Shown: positions 46,425 to 58,400 of the stretch, piece by piece
How positions within the stretch are numbered: the stretch's first letter is position 1
Layout: each line of letters opens with the position of its first letter
Assembly: GCA_039619475.1 (NCBI GenBank)
Contig: CM077116.1
Span: forward strand, 169,463,363 to 169,527,362
DNA: 64,000 bases
Direction of reading: 5' to 3'
Origin: Icerya purchasi
Taxonomy: Eukaryota; Arthropoda; Insecta; Hemiptera; Monophlebidae
Program-made: the position numbers and the translations under genes
Notes under the pieces: model-generated
What the model was told of the DNA's origin: nothing
Seen by the model: only the letters and a program-made list of their open reading frames with translations
Databases searched by the model: none

Positions 46425-46740
46425 GTTCCTCTGGTTCCTTGAGCTGTTTTTGTACAATTACTGGTTGTCTCTGCAGTTGTTCTGCCAGTTACCGTTGAGG
46501 ATTTTTAACAAGTGAATTTATGCACTGAATGTCTTTTACAGGAACTGAAGAGAACCTGATGTTGGTTATTCTTATAGCAGAGAGCATAACTTCTTTTCTG
46601 TAACTGTTCACCACGATTGTTACAAGTAATTCAGCGCGCCCATTTCTAGTTAGGCCTGGGAGAGCGACATGAACAGTGGACGAGTCCTTGCCTTCCGGTT
46701 TGACAGTCGAATAAATCACATCCCTTCGGCTAGTCACCAT
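46425..46740 (-). pseudogene. unidentified coding fragment, one in-frame stop
   Basis: The minus-strand ATG at 46,740 opens 83 codons (MVTSRRDVIYSTVKPEGKDS, HVALPGLTRNGRAELLVTIV, YRKEVMLSAIRITNIRFSS) ending in TAA at 46,489-46,491. The frame continues for another 22 codons (LAEQLQRQPVIVQKQLKEPE) to a second stop. Its base composition is much less AT-rich than the flanks, suggesting former coding. No splice sites at its edges are convincing and no family is recognised. Confidence 0.4.
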
Positions 46741-47036
46741 GGTAATTCAGTCGGCGCAGAAAACTGATTCATCTGACAACCGAAAAGTTTTTTTTTTTTT
46801 TTTTTTAATGTATTTGCCATCAAACTTTACGAAAAATAATCTACATTTCTGGAGATTGCAAATCAAATTATTACCGTATGTTAAATTAAAGATAACGATA
46901 GAATTTCTATTTACGTAATGCAAATTCAAAACAGAAATGTCCAATTTTAAAGTTACAATATCGTATGTTTTTCAGTATTCTGCTACCACGTAAATGTGTA
47001 TGATTATAAACGCTTAAAAATTTTTCTCTCGTTGTT

Positions 47037-47067
<31 letters not shown>

Positions 47068-47149
47068 CGAGGTCCTTTAAAACCGGAGAAAGTTTCGTTA
47101 AATAAAGTTTCGCAACTTCCAAACTTGATTAGTTTGCATGTTAAACATA
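46741..47149. other. AT-rich spacer with long poly(T) tracts
   Basis: T runs at 46,788-46,806 and 47,039-47,066. No other feature. Confidence 0.5.
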
Positions 47150-47985
47150 TTAATTAATGTTATTATAATTTTATTTTAAGTAAAGGAGATTATTGGTTTG
47201 TATATTGTTATTAATTAAAATATCTTTATGTTTATTTATAAAATATAATTCGGCATGGTTAAATAATTTTGTTATTAATAAGTTTTAAAATATTTAAATT
47301 TTGTTCAGTGTTGTGTGTTAATTTGTGGTTTTTATGTAACAATATGTTCTGCAACAGTTGATTTATGTAAATGTTTATTCCTTATAGCAGCAATATGCTC
47401 ATTATATCTTATATTAAAAGTATGCCGAGTCTAACCTATATATATGTATATATATTATTGCGTATAGGGCAGTAATTTTGTATATACCGGATTTATTATA
47501 TATATTATTATTCGTTATATATTTATTCGTATTTATTAATTTAGCGAAAATTGTATTAATAATTTTAAATGAAATATTGAAGTAATTTTCAAATAATTTA
47601 GAGATATTGTAAATGATTAGTGTAGTGTAACACATGCCAAGGTTTCTTATTGGTTTTATTGTATATAGAGGTATTATTTTTATGATTCTTCTTTTTATGA
47701 AATTTGTAATTTAATTTGTTAATTAATTGTGGATCATAGTTTTTATTTTTGGCAATTGTTTTGATAATATTCATTTCTTAAATACGGTCGTTTTGTTTGA
47801 GGGGTGTGTTGATAGCTTTGCGAATTAATGCATGGAATGCGGCGAGCTCATTACATATAAACACAAATCAATATTTAATGAGATTTAAATATTTTATAAA
47901 TAAACGTAAAGACATTTTAATTAATAACAATATACAGAATCCTTCACTGAAAATAAAATTATAGCATTAATTTATAGATAAAAAA
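47150..47985. mobile_element. MITE-like element with ~100-bp inverted ends
   Basis: The left end 47,150-47,246 (TATATTGTTATTAATTAAAA, then TTTATTTATAAAATAT) is the reverse complement of the right end 47,880-47,985 (TTTTAATTAATAACAATATA, then ATAAAATTATAG), with a few mismatches. The interior (~630 bp) is extremely AT-rich and non-coding. No target duplication was fixed. Confidence 0.65.
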
Positions 47986-48111
47986 AAAAAATAGAATGGT
48001 AAATTATTTATATTTTAACAACTTTTATATTCATTGTTTTACTTTATAATTTTCGATATATCGACTTGTTTATACATGTTTGCCATTCTTTGTTTGTTTA
48101 CATTTAAAATA

Positions 48112-48200
48112 CACCATGATGATGTAGTTAGTACCGTGAAACATGTCGGTGTTATTTTATTTTTATAAATATTAAAGTGTAATTTCTGTTGTGTGTATTG
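48112..48200 (+). repeat. half copy of the 43.2-kb inverted repeat
   Basis: CACCATGATGATGTAGTTAG..., then ACATGTCGGTGTTATTTTA, parallels the right arm at 43,277-43,343 (CACCATGATTATGTAGTTTG..., then GCATGTTGGTGTTATAATA). The left arm is missing. Confidence 0.55.
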
Positions 48201-49436
48201 CTGTGAATTAATATATTAATTAGTTTATTAAATTATAATATATATATAAAAAAAAAAAAAGAAAAAAAATGATATACCCGATACTGTGACGGGTTTAACA
48301 TATATACCGACAACGAACGCAATATCATCGGGTACACGTAATCAAAACCGTAGATGTAAAACTTCAAAGAACATGTCACCGAATAAACTCGCTAAGTACG
48401 AATGAAAAAGAATAACGAATGCGCGATAGAACCAAATTCAGATCATTTATGTTACATTTTAAACGACGAGCAGTTGTGAGTTGTTAAATGTGGCCGATTA
48501 CATTTATATTAAATGCGTCGTAGAATTCTTAAATATTAGGTCTCCTAAAAGTCTGTGTATGTTCAATTTCGTTATTTCAAAGGAATGTCGTAACTTTTTC
48601 CCGTCCTTGTTCACTTACATCCGCTTTGCGTTCGCTATGTATAAGGTATATTAAATCTCGAATCATCGTCTTCCTAAAGCAATATCCTTAATGGTAAAAC
48701 AAAAAAAAGAAATGTGATAATGTATATAAATAGTTCATTTGTAATATCACAATTTTTTGAGTTACCCAAGCTTCAAGCTGCCGTCTTGTTTTCGCTTCTA
48801 TAAAAGCGCAAAAACAATAATAATGACTGACAAATTCTATTCTTGTTGGTCTCGTGTGTTTTATACTTGCCTGTTAGTAAAAATATATTAGCGAATGGTG
48901 AAGACGAAAAAATTTTAAATCCCTCTGTTAATTCTATATTTTTTAACTAACAAATTAAAGTAAAAGTATTATTTTTAATATATAATAATTTTCACCAACC
49001 TATTCCTAAAAATTTTTCAAAGTTTCCTCATTAAAAGCGAAATATCGTTAATTTTCCATCAATACATTGTGCATTTAAGAAAAAAATGAGTTTTTTCTGA
49101 TTTTCGAGATGTTGACGTCTCGGGAGCTTAATTTTTTGAAGTTGGATATGCGAATGTTTCAAACTAAAAAAAAATGCCGTACGTATTTATAGCCTGGTTG
49201 GAATTTAAGCTGTAAAGCTTGTGCCCCAAAGGGGAAGTCTCTGTATTTTCGGGATTTTTTTTTAATTTCTTTTTCTTTACAATAGGATCTTTACAACAAC
49301 AACAAAAAAAAAAAAAAGGCGTCTGCGGGCAATCTTTTTCGATGTCAAGCAACTTTCGCCGATGCCTCGCTTCCAATTGTTGGCGGCAGTCCATCATAAT
49401 AAATGGCAACCTCGGTTCCTAGAATTTTTCCTTACT

Positions 49437-49462
<26 letters not shown>
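48201..49462. other. intergenic or intron, nothing recognised
   Basis: AT-rich. Opposed small frames at 49.16-49.42 kb have a less AT-rich core (49,319-49,420) but no motif. Confidence 0.4.
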
Positions 49463-49470
<8 letters not shown>

Positions 49471-50020
49471 TTTTTGGAGGGCTTAAAGACCTTTATCCAG
49501 AAACAAATAGAAAGGAAAGAAGTCGGTTATATTTTAATCTGATCAGAAATCATTGATAAGCAGCAATCAATATAGCAGAAATAATTAATGAGGAAGAAAA
49601 AGACAGGATATAAGAAGTACAATAAGGAGTAGGAAGCTCAAGCCTCCACATAAATAGGAATACAAAATGATCCGCGGAAAATGATGAACACTCAAAGAAC
49701 ACATAATCGGCATTGCAAATAACTGCATCATTAGGATGCAAAGGACAATGTAGGGAGGAAATCGGAGAAAAGTGAAATCTGAAGGAAAGCGGCAAAGAAT
49801 GGCCGCAACGCAGACGAACAACGAAAATAACATCAAAAGGATACAAAAGAAATAATGAATAGGGGGAAGAGTAGGCTGTACAGACAGATGGAATGAATAT
49901 TTATTACAAAAGGAGGGAACATAATATCCGATATGGAAACTTTTACATATCGATAGGAGGTTAGCGGATGGAATTAAAAAAAAAAAAAAAAAAAAGTACC
50001 TGAAGAAGACTAGCCAAGGA
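49463..50020 (-). pseudogene. I-like LINE C-terminus, third copy, with poly(A)
   Basis: The minus strand reads CPLHPNDAVICNADYVFFEC and WRLELPTPYCTSYILSFSSS, the same DxxHxxFEC-like tail domain (Tyr in place of His) as at 10.2 and 45.5 kb. Read further, the 3' UTR ends in AGCCCTCC and a poly(A) tail seen as T(15) at 49,463-49,477 on the plus strand. 5'-truncated. Confidence 0.72.
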
Positions 50021-53000
50021 ATCAACTAAACCCACAGCGAATCAGTGTTAATCGAATGGAGAGCGGGAAGACTACCTTTATATGTACAATTAAAAATGCT
50101 CCATTGAAGAGTAAGATCGAAATTTTGAAATTATTAAAATTCCCCGTTAAAAAATAAGGAAATAAGATCGAAATTTCGAAAATATTAAATTTTTCAAGTA
50201 TATACGGTAAACTGATGTTCTGTGAAATTAAGTTTTCTATTTTAAAAGAATGATAAATAAAGAAAAGAAGGTTTTATTTTTTAAAAAAATAGTTTCGGGA
50301 CTATATTTCTGTTAAAATATTTTACCGTTAACAATTTATTTTAATGTATTTTCTGTCGTTTTATAAAATGAACGTGCTGCTGCAAACTGTCACAAAACAA
50401 TCGTAAGTTCACCCCATGTTTCACTAAAAACTTCATTGCATTACAGAGCTTTTGAAATCCGGCTAATGTAAATGACGTACATGCCCCGTGTGAACTGTGG
50501 ATAAAAAATTTTTTGGCTGCCGATTTAATTTCCATGCTAATATTAATATCCGCGATTTATTTGCTTTTTGGAAAGGTTCATTTAGCACTGTGTAGTCGCC
50601 GGACAGTTGCTTTTCGAAGCAGGAAAACAGGGCGTCAGTTATGTAGGAAAGCAATGTGTACGGTTCAGTGGATACGGTTTAATTAACGCGATTCGTAAGC
50701 GTCTGTCGGGCCGCGGGATATTTACATCCTGCCGAAGTTTGATTTGATTACGATGTAGCGACGCATTCTAGATTGTATCATGGCCGGCTCTCGATGTAGG
50801 GGCGTGCATGAGACGACTTTGTTATTAGGCCCGGGGTCCGCGTCTACGGATCGCACGAATGTTTAATACGGTTACCGTTTTTTTCAAGTGCTACGGTGTT
50901 AATTAAATGTTGTAAACGAATTGCAGATGATCTGTCGCTATTTTTTTAATGTGCATTTTACTGACGCCTATTTCGAAAAGTAGACTGCTTCCGATACAAA
51001 AGTATATAAAAAGCGTAAAAAGCATAAAAAAAAGTACGCTTATTACGAGGCTTTGAAGTAAGTTGCGGCAGTCGGGCAATTACAGTTAATGCGTAATTTC
51101 GCTGTCATTATCTTCCGCTCATTGAGATCATCCAGTGTAGGATATAGACTTTCCGCTACAGCGAGTACGAGTTTTAACAGCTCTGCGTGATGATCGTGTA
51201 CGTTATTTTCCGTTCGTTTTCGATATTACGCAGGGTCGTGCGAACTCTGTTCAATTCTTTTTTTTTTCTTCTTCTTTTGTTAATTAGTTCGTGTCGAAAT
51301 TTTCGTTATAGTTCAGCGAAAATCGACTGAACCATACTGTTCAGGGGAAAAACACCATACTGTATAGCCACCATATCCGACATATCAAACATTCTCCGCA
51401 ACATGGCCTCTGTGCCCGTAATTGTCTGTTTTCTTTTCCCTGTACGCCTTTTCTTTGCATGTCCTTATTTGATAAAAGTTTTTAATTTTTTTTTTTTTTT
51501 AGCAGCGGATATTTTGCGATTTTACGGCCAGAATAAATAACATCAAAGAGCAGACCTCACTTGAACGCTCCATAATCTCGGCTACTTGTGGGCCTTCGTT
51601 TTAATCATAGTCCGCTTCCTGCTTTCTCCATTTTCATACGCTTCTACTCCATTTTATTCTTTTCGATCCTCTTCTAATTACTTTTTTCTTTGGATATTAT
51701 GTTTTGTTTGAATGTTGGACTTTTTCCACCGAACCAGTCGTCCTATCTCTAAAAAAGCTTTGTATCCCTCCTCCGTATCGGTGCTTATTATATTCTCTCA
51801 TCTTCTTTTGCTTCTGTTATTTTTGGTCCCGAATTATTTTCATCCCCTACTCGTAAGTATTTAAGAAAAATACGCCTTTATTTTCTCCTTCTTCCCATTT
51901 CTTGGGCTAATGTTGACGAGCTCGTAAAAAAAACAGAATCACCCAGTTTGCTTTTATCGGCTAATTTCAGAAAACTAATGTCGCTTTCACATTATCAATG
52001 TTCTATTTTTCTCCCCATCCACCTTTTTTTTTTTTTTTTTCCATTAAATACACAGACACACTAACCTAGAGCGTAAATGGTAATCTACGACGTGTTCAAT
52101 ACTGAAATTCGAATTGCACACTTGTAATTGCACCGTTTTACGACGATACTTGCTACACAATGCTTTAACTTATCATATATGTATATACTCATCTCGTGCG
52201 TAGAATGCTTTATAATGTACGCAATTTTCTGTTGTATTTTAAAGTAAACCAAGTTCAGTGTACTCTTGAATTGGAAATTGTGGTTCCAGTTGAAAAGGAA
52301 AAAGATGAGCTGACGTTCCTTCCGTTGAGGATCCCGCTTTACTCTTGTTCTACAATGCTTTTCCTTCCAATGCGACTTCAGACTGAGTGCTCTGAATGCG
52401 GAACAATCCAAGTCCCGAAGCTTAGTTCGCTAGCCCGGAGATTACTGTCTGTTATTTTGATATTAAAAATTTTATTCAATTTTTTACGCGACCGCCTTCC
52501 GATTGTAATTGCAATTACCTTTAAATATTATTCCTGCTAAAATCTCGTCATCTTCATGCACCTATGTTTTTGCCTATTTTAACGGACAGGAACTATTCGG
52601 CCTTCGATTTTATTTACATTCGCTTTCCAAATTTTTAAATGCTTTTTTTTTTTTCGTTGCTTTTTTTCGCAGATTTTTATCATTAACCATATATGTATAA
52701 CAGACATTTGCGATGCATCTTCTTTTAAACTGTGGTACGTTTTATATTCTTCTTCCCGGTCTTGTTAATTTATGATATTTTCTTTAACGCTAATTTCGGA
52801 CACGCTATTCTTAAAAATCGATTTTTCTTCTTGCTTTTATCATAGTCGGCAGCTTTCTATCTCTCCTCGTAATTGCATCTTAATTTTATTCTCGCTTTTA
52901 GCTCACATTTGACATCTTTTTCCAGTATTCCGCATTCTTTATTTTAGCTAAATTCCTGAATTTTCTCCTTGAGAACTATACTTTCTGTTTACGTACCACA

Positions 53001-56000
53001 TATTATATTCCCGAATGAAACGCATTGAGAGCCTTTATATCGAATTCTTTAGAAGACATTAAAACCTTTTTTTTCTCCATCTGTTTCCTTAATCTGTCTA
53101 GCGACTTTCCACGCCAATTCATTTTCTTCTCGTAATAAAATTTAGAAATTTTTCCCGGCTTTTTAACAACCTTTAACTTTTACTGTAAATGTCCTTATCA
53201 GTAAATTCATAATTCTTTTTTTCCCCTATTTGCACAAGACTCATCCCTTTCGTAAAAATTGTGCAACGCCGGCAATGACTCATAGTCCTCATGCTCTATT
53301 TCCTGTTCTTCTCAAGGCTTTTGCATGCGAAGTTTATCAGTTAATCTCTAACTATTCTCTTCACTTTATCCAATTCTTTTCGAATGTTTTCCTTTCTTTT
53401 TTTATACCTTTCAGCCGTCGCTCTTGCCAATGGCCATATGAAGCGTTAGGTGTTAAAATAAGCCGCTTACAGAGTGTTCATGAACTTCGCTACTTTTTTT
53501 TCGTCTCGGCTTTCCTTTATATACAGGCTTCAACGGTGATTCATTTTCACATCCTATACCACTTGCAGTTTAAACCCCGGTTTCTATTTGAGTGTAAGAT
53601 TTCAACTCGAGGCTTTAAGATAAAAAAGGTTGGACGAAGCCCGACCGAAGATAATTCAATAATAATAATCATCGAATCAAATCGTTTCTTTTGCATTAAA
53701 ATGTTATCCGATGGTCATGAAATTAAAACAGTTAATAAAATACAAATAAAAAAGGAAAAAGTAAGATAATAAGTTAGCCTTCAATGTCGGCGAAGAGGGA
53801 AATAATAGAATTTTATTTCCGAGTCTACTTTTTATAAAAGTTAACAGTGAGAATGATATTTTACCTGTATTCTCTTTTTAGGTGAAGGTCGCTTGAAGTA
53901 ATGGTAAGAAATAATCATAAGCTAAGTCCTCTGATCCTCTAGACGAGGATAAAAATGTTTTCAATAGGTATATAATACTTTTTTCTGGCTCGTATAAAAA
54001 AAAAAGTCTAGAAATTTTAAAATTTAAATGAGAACACTAGAAAGAAATGTAAAAAGTTCGATGAAGGACTTGCATAAATTAGGATTAAAAATATATATAT
54101 ATATACATATTGAATTCACGCTGTAAAAAATAAAAAGTTTACAACATTTTTCCATGACCTTTTGATTTCCGTTGGAATTTTTATCGCTAATCATCCTTAA
54201 TTTTTAAAAATGTACAAATTGAAGAAATGTTGAAAAGCTTGTAAAATTTACAACTTCCTACATTAGTTTAAAAATAGAAAAAATTATTTGAAAGTTTTAT
54301 TCGTATAATGCAGGAAAGTTAGCATTTTTTTCCGTTTTAATTTAATGTTTCTTTTTTTTTTTTTTTTTATTCTGCGATCAGTAGAAAATCGGAGCTATTG
54401 CAGATCAAAGAATCGCTCATTGTCTAGAAAATTTTTAAAAATTTTGCAAACTGTGATTATCAATTAGGCTTGTAGTGTTGAGACACGATGTCTAATTAGA
54501 AAGACGTGTTCTCCATGCATTTTTGATGCTGTCATGTTGACGCGTAGTGCTCATTGTCATCGTCTTACTCTGAGAACAATTGAACTGTCTTATCGTTTTA
54601 TTTTCATTGGCTGTAAACTTCGAGAAATAATCACAAAATTTCGGCCATTTCAGCACGAATCGGGCTCTAATTTCGTTTAACGTTTATCTAGCATAAACAT
54701 GCGATGGTTTTTGTTTTGTTTTTAAACATTTTACTCATTAAAAAATTGTAGTATCTTTCGTTACATCTGTAGTATAGAAGTCGAAAAAAATCCTGTTAAG
54801 ATGTCCTGCGATGTATTGTCTAGTAGATTTTCAACGGCGTCCGGGGAATTTTAATATATTTGAGCAAAGAAAATTAATTACATGGGCTAAAATTTTCAAG
54901 GTTGCGAGCGATTTTTTTTTTTGTTTGTTGGAGGGGGGATAATAAGGAGTAAAATCAGATGTATAGTTGATTCTTTCCGTTAAAATAATACGTGTAAATT
55001 AATAATTATTACAAAAATTCGATAATTAATGATTTATTAAATAATTATCAAGAAAATTATCTACTAGTTAACAACATTATAAGGAACTATTTTGGTGCGT
55101 GTAAAAAAAAAAAAGAATATGGTTAGGTTATCATAAATTTGTATGCTCATTCGTCCAAAGTTTTCCCGCTCCATATCTTTATTTATAAGGGTTTGATCCT
55201 ATTCCATCCAAAATTTAGAATTTCGCTTCTTCAAAAATACATGCCACCGTACGGATGATCCGTATTACCAACAATACAAATTAATTGTCGAAATTCAGAC
55301 CGAAGTCTAAAAGGTAATTCTGAATCGGTGTTTCCACGGTCATTGATAAAAGGCAAGCATAAAATACTAAACGCGGATTTTTTTTTTATTTTGCGCCATT
55401 TGATTTTATTATTAAGGTTTTTTTTTTTTCTTTTTGGAGAAATAACAAAAACGTTTAATAGCGGAATCATATGCAGAAGTAAAAAATTACTGTCAATAAC
55501 ATTTAATGTAAACATTTACAAAACGACACTCCAACAACTAATGTCATCTGCAAGCTGTTCCACTCCAAGTTTAATGCTTTGAAAATCCTACCCGCCATTT
55601 TTTTTTTTTTTCGTGTTTGTGTTTTTTTCTGGGCTTGTCAGCAACGGACGGTTACCCATCAACACGTGTAAATAGAAGCAATTAGGAGTTACAATTAATG
55701 GAATCTGATAAAGAACGCCTATACCCCATATCTGTCATATGTAGGAAAGCTTATTGATATTTAGTGTGCTGTGTATATATTAAAATACGGAATTTTGGGG
55801 GAAAATAAAGAAAAACACTATCATATTTAATTCTTTTTCATCGCATCAATATTTTTTTATCCGATTGGAAAGCTTCGTCGAAAGTGCAATTGTACCGGCC
55901 AGCTTTACACTCGAATAGGTGTTCCATTGTTTATACCTCGCCGCAGTTGCATGTAGAGAACTTTTAAGAATGTTCCATCTCTTCATGTTGTCTCGACATG

Positions 56001-56453
56001 TTTCGGAGTCTTAAAACTCCATATTTATAACACGTCGGTATTATTTTTAATTATTATATTTATTATACTCTGTGATTAATATTTCTGTGCATTGGCTTAA
56101 CTAAATAAATAAGTAAGTCCCATACCCTTGACAGGGCGTTGGGGATTGTGAAGTTAAGGTTAAATAAATAAGAGTGTATTAATAATTACCAGAAAATGTC
56201 TGCAAATAATTACAAGATGAAAGAAAAATACTTTAGATAAATAGCGATTTGTACGAACAAATGTTTTTATAACAAGTTGAAAACATTTATCTAAATTCCT
56301 TATTAAATAACAAATAAAGAATATTTTTTTTTCCTTTTTCTTAATTTTTTTTTTCGAGTTTAGGAATTTATTTTTAATATTCTCTTTTTCAATCTTAAAA
56401 ACGAGCAAGAAGTATGATTAAAAAGTTATTAATTAAAAAATAAAGGTAAATGT

Positions 56454-56484
<31 letters not shown>

Positions 56485-57499
56485 CGGGTACCGAAAGTTC
56501 AACTCATCGACCGTGTGATGTAATTAACTGACTAATGTTACACAGTAATATTGCATTGAACTATATAGTTAAATGATAACTTGTATATTGTAGCACTTCC
56601 GGTGGCCAGGAGAGAGTTGACACTGCATGCCAATTAAGTGTAAATAACTTATTAATTGAATCGTATATTTTTTGAAAGCCAATGAACTTGTCCTTAATTT
56701 TTAATAGAAAAATTGTTGCTTTAAGTTTACTTATAACTTAATTTTTATAAAGAAATTAAAAATTACATCGTCTGTTATTACAGGGAATATTTATTTAGTA
56801 TAATTTACAAATACACATATATCTAACAGTTAATGTACAATTACTCACAGTATTTACTGATATAAAAGCGACTTATGATATTGTAAACTTAAATTTTTAT
56901 AAGACTATACGGAAAGGTTGAACGTGTAGATGAAAAAAAAAAAAAAAACGCCAAAAGCAAACGAAAGAACTAAGAGTAAAATTAGCATTAGAAGTAGTGA
57001 ATAAAATTCGAAATAAAATGAATCAATCGAAAGATATCGAAGAAATGGTATACAAGTATTTATTAAAAATTGAACTAAATCAAGGCCAGTTATTGCCAGA
57101 ATCGAACATTTAAGAGCAGTTCAAGTATTAAAAACAGCAACATAAAATAATAGATGAGAAATAGTAAAAAATGGTTTACTTTACCGACTGATTTATATAA
57201 ATGAAAATATACGACAGTCAGTAATGCAAAATTATTCTATAACGTAAAAAAAAGTGCAAAGGAACTAGATTATAATTACGTATTTGTTCTGGTACAAGCG
57301 TAAAATTTTCTTTCTTTTTTTTTTTTTACTGTATTATATTTATCGACTTTTATCGTTTTTTTTTTTTTAAACTTTTAATCCTGGTATCTACAGCTCTGTT
57401 CCATGGCTATTTTATTTGTACATAGTATACCCCGCAATATTAACAATACCGATGTTTAATTTTTTTTTTTTTGAGAACTTGCCCCAAAAAATTTAAGAT
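50021..57499. other. long stretch without a supported gene
   Basis: AT-rich, pyrimidine-rich on the plus strand between about 51,240 and 53,760, with many T homopolymers. A GC-richer patch at 50,680-50,860 has no coding frame. A 179-codon plus-strand frame at 53,230-53,769 has no motif and is regarded as chance. A SINE tail fragment (minus) lies at 56,113-56,157 and a CGACATGTTTCGG repeat motif at 55,993-56,005. Confidence 0.4.
56113..56157 (-). mobile_element. SINE 3'-tail fragment, copy 4
   Basis: AAGTAAGTCCCATACCCTTG, then ATTGTGAAGTTAAG: reverse complement of the SINE tail, diverged. Confidence 0.6.
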
Positions 57500-57622
57500 C
57501 TTTATATATATGTATATAAACTCGGCCATTTTGGCTTCGCAAGAGGCTGTGCCCCTTGACCCTTCTTGCTTTCATTTCTGTCTCTTTCTCTTCTATACTT
57601 TGTATAAAATGATCAAAATTTG
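57500..57622 (-). repeat. repeat block shared with 36.05-36.15 kb
   Basis: Reverse complement of 36,045-36,150: GGCCATTTTGGCTTCGCAAG, then CTTCTATACTTTGTATAAAA. It abuts the left end of the inverted-repeat element that follows. Confidence 0.7.
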
Positions 57623-58170
57623 TAATTCTTAGGACGGTCTCATTAGATTTTATAACGAAAAAATGTCCCAATTTTATATAATAAAAAAAAAGTACAACCA
57701 ATAATTTATATCATAAATTTTATTAAGCTACCGAAACAACTTAACATACTACAACACATATAAATAATACTTTTTTTGCGTTTCCATGGGGAATTATTAA
57801 ATTAGCAATATAGTCTTCACATGCTTCAAATTATGGTGGGACTTCTTATTCATCAACCTGCACAGTAATAAGAAGTGTATTCATTATGTTTTCAAAGTGG
57901 AAAAACAAACGTGAATTGCGGAAACAAAAATGAGACGATGAACTGTGCAATAGCAATGAATTTGCCGCATTTATACATGATACGCTTTTCGGTTCGAAAA
58001 TAACAGATGTAGAAAAGTTTGAAGCGTTAAAATGTAACAAACGTTATATAAAATTGGGACATTTTTTGGGATATTTTTTCGTTACATAAAATTGGGGCAT
58101 TTTTTGGGATATTTTTTCGTTACATAAAATTGGGACATTTTTTTCTAATGGGGGCCGGCCTAAGAATTAC
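57623..58170. mobile_element. inverted-repeat element with AATTCTTAGG(A/C)CGG ends
   Basis: The left end AATTCTTAGGACGGTCTCAT, then AACGAAAAAATGTCCCAATT, is mirrored at 58,072-58,170 by TAAAATTGGGACATTTTTTT, then GGGGGCCGGCCTAAGAATTA. The right end is multiplied: 'CGTTACATAAAATTGGGACA' units repeat three times at 58,035-58,145 and twice more at 58,220-58,320, with a second GGTAGCCTAAG end. The interior (57,840-58,040) reads on the plus strand as KRELRKQK*DDELCNSNEFA, then SKITDVEKFEALKC, possibly an old coding piece. Confidence 0.65.
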
Positions 58171-58327
58171 GTTTGTAATTAATATATATAAAGTCGGTAA
58201 AAATTAAAATATAACAAACGTTACATAAAATTAAGACATTTTTTTGGGACACTTTTTTGGAACATTTTGCGTTACATAAAATTGGGACATTTATTCGAAT
58301 GGGGGGTAGCCTAAGATTTACGTTGTA

Positions 58328-58330
<3 letters not shown>

Positions 58331-58378
<48 letters not shown>

Positions 58379-58400
58379 TGTATGTATGTATGTATGTGTG
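58331..58400 (+). repeat. (AT)n then (GTAT)n microsatellite
   Basis: About 45 bp of AT followed by ATGTATGT units, directly beyond the second right end of the preceding element. Confidence 0.95.

Noticed and set aside
48112..48160. Hammerhead-ribozyme-like core (ATGATGA ... GAAAC ... GTC)
   Set aside because: The CTGATGA core is not intact and the required helices do not form around it by eye.
53230..53769. 179-codon plus-strand frame
   Set aside because: Lies in pyrimidine-rich DNA, reads as Phe/Leu/Ser-rich sequence without motif, and lacks paired splice sites. Probably chance, though it is the longest unexplained frame in the right half.
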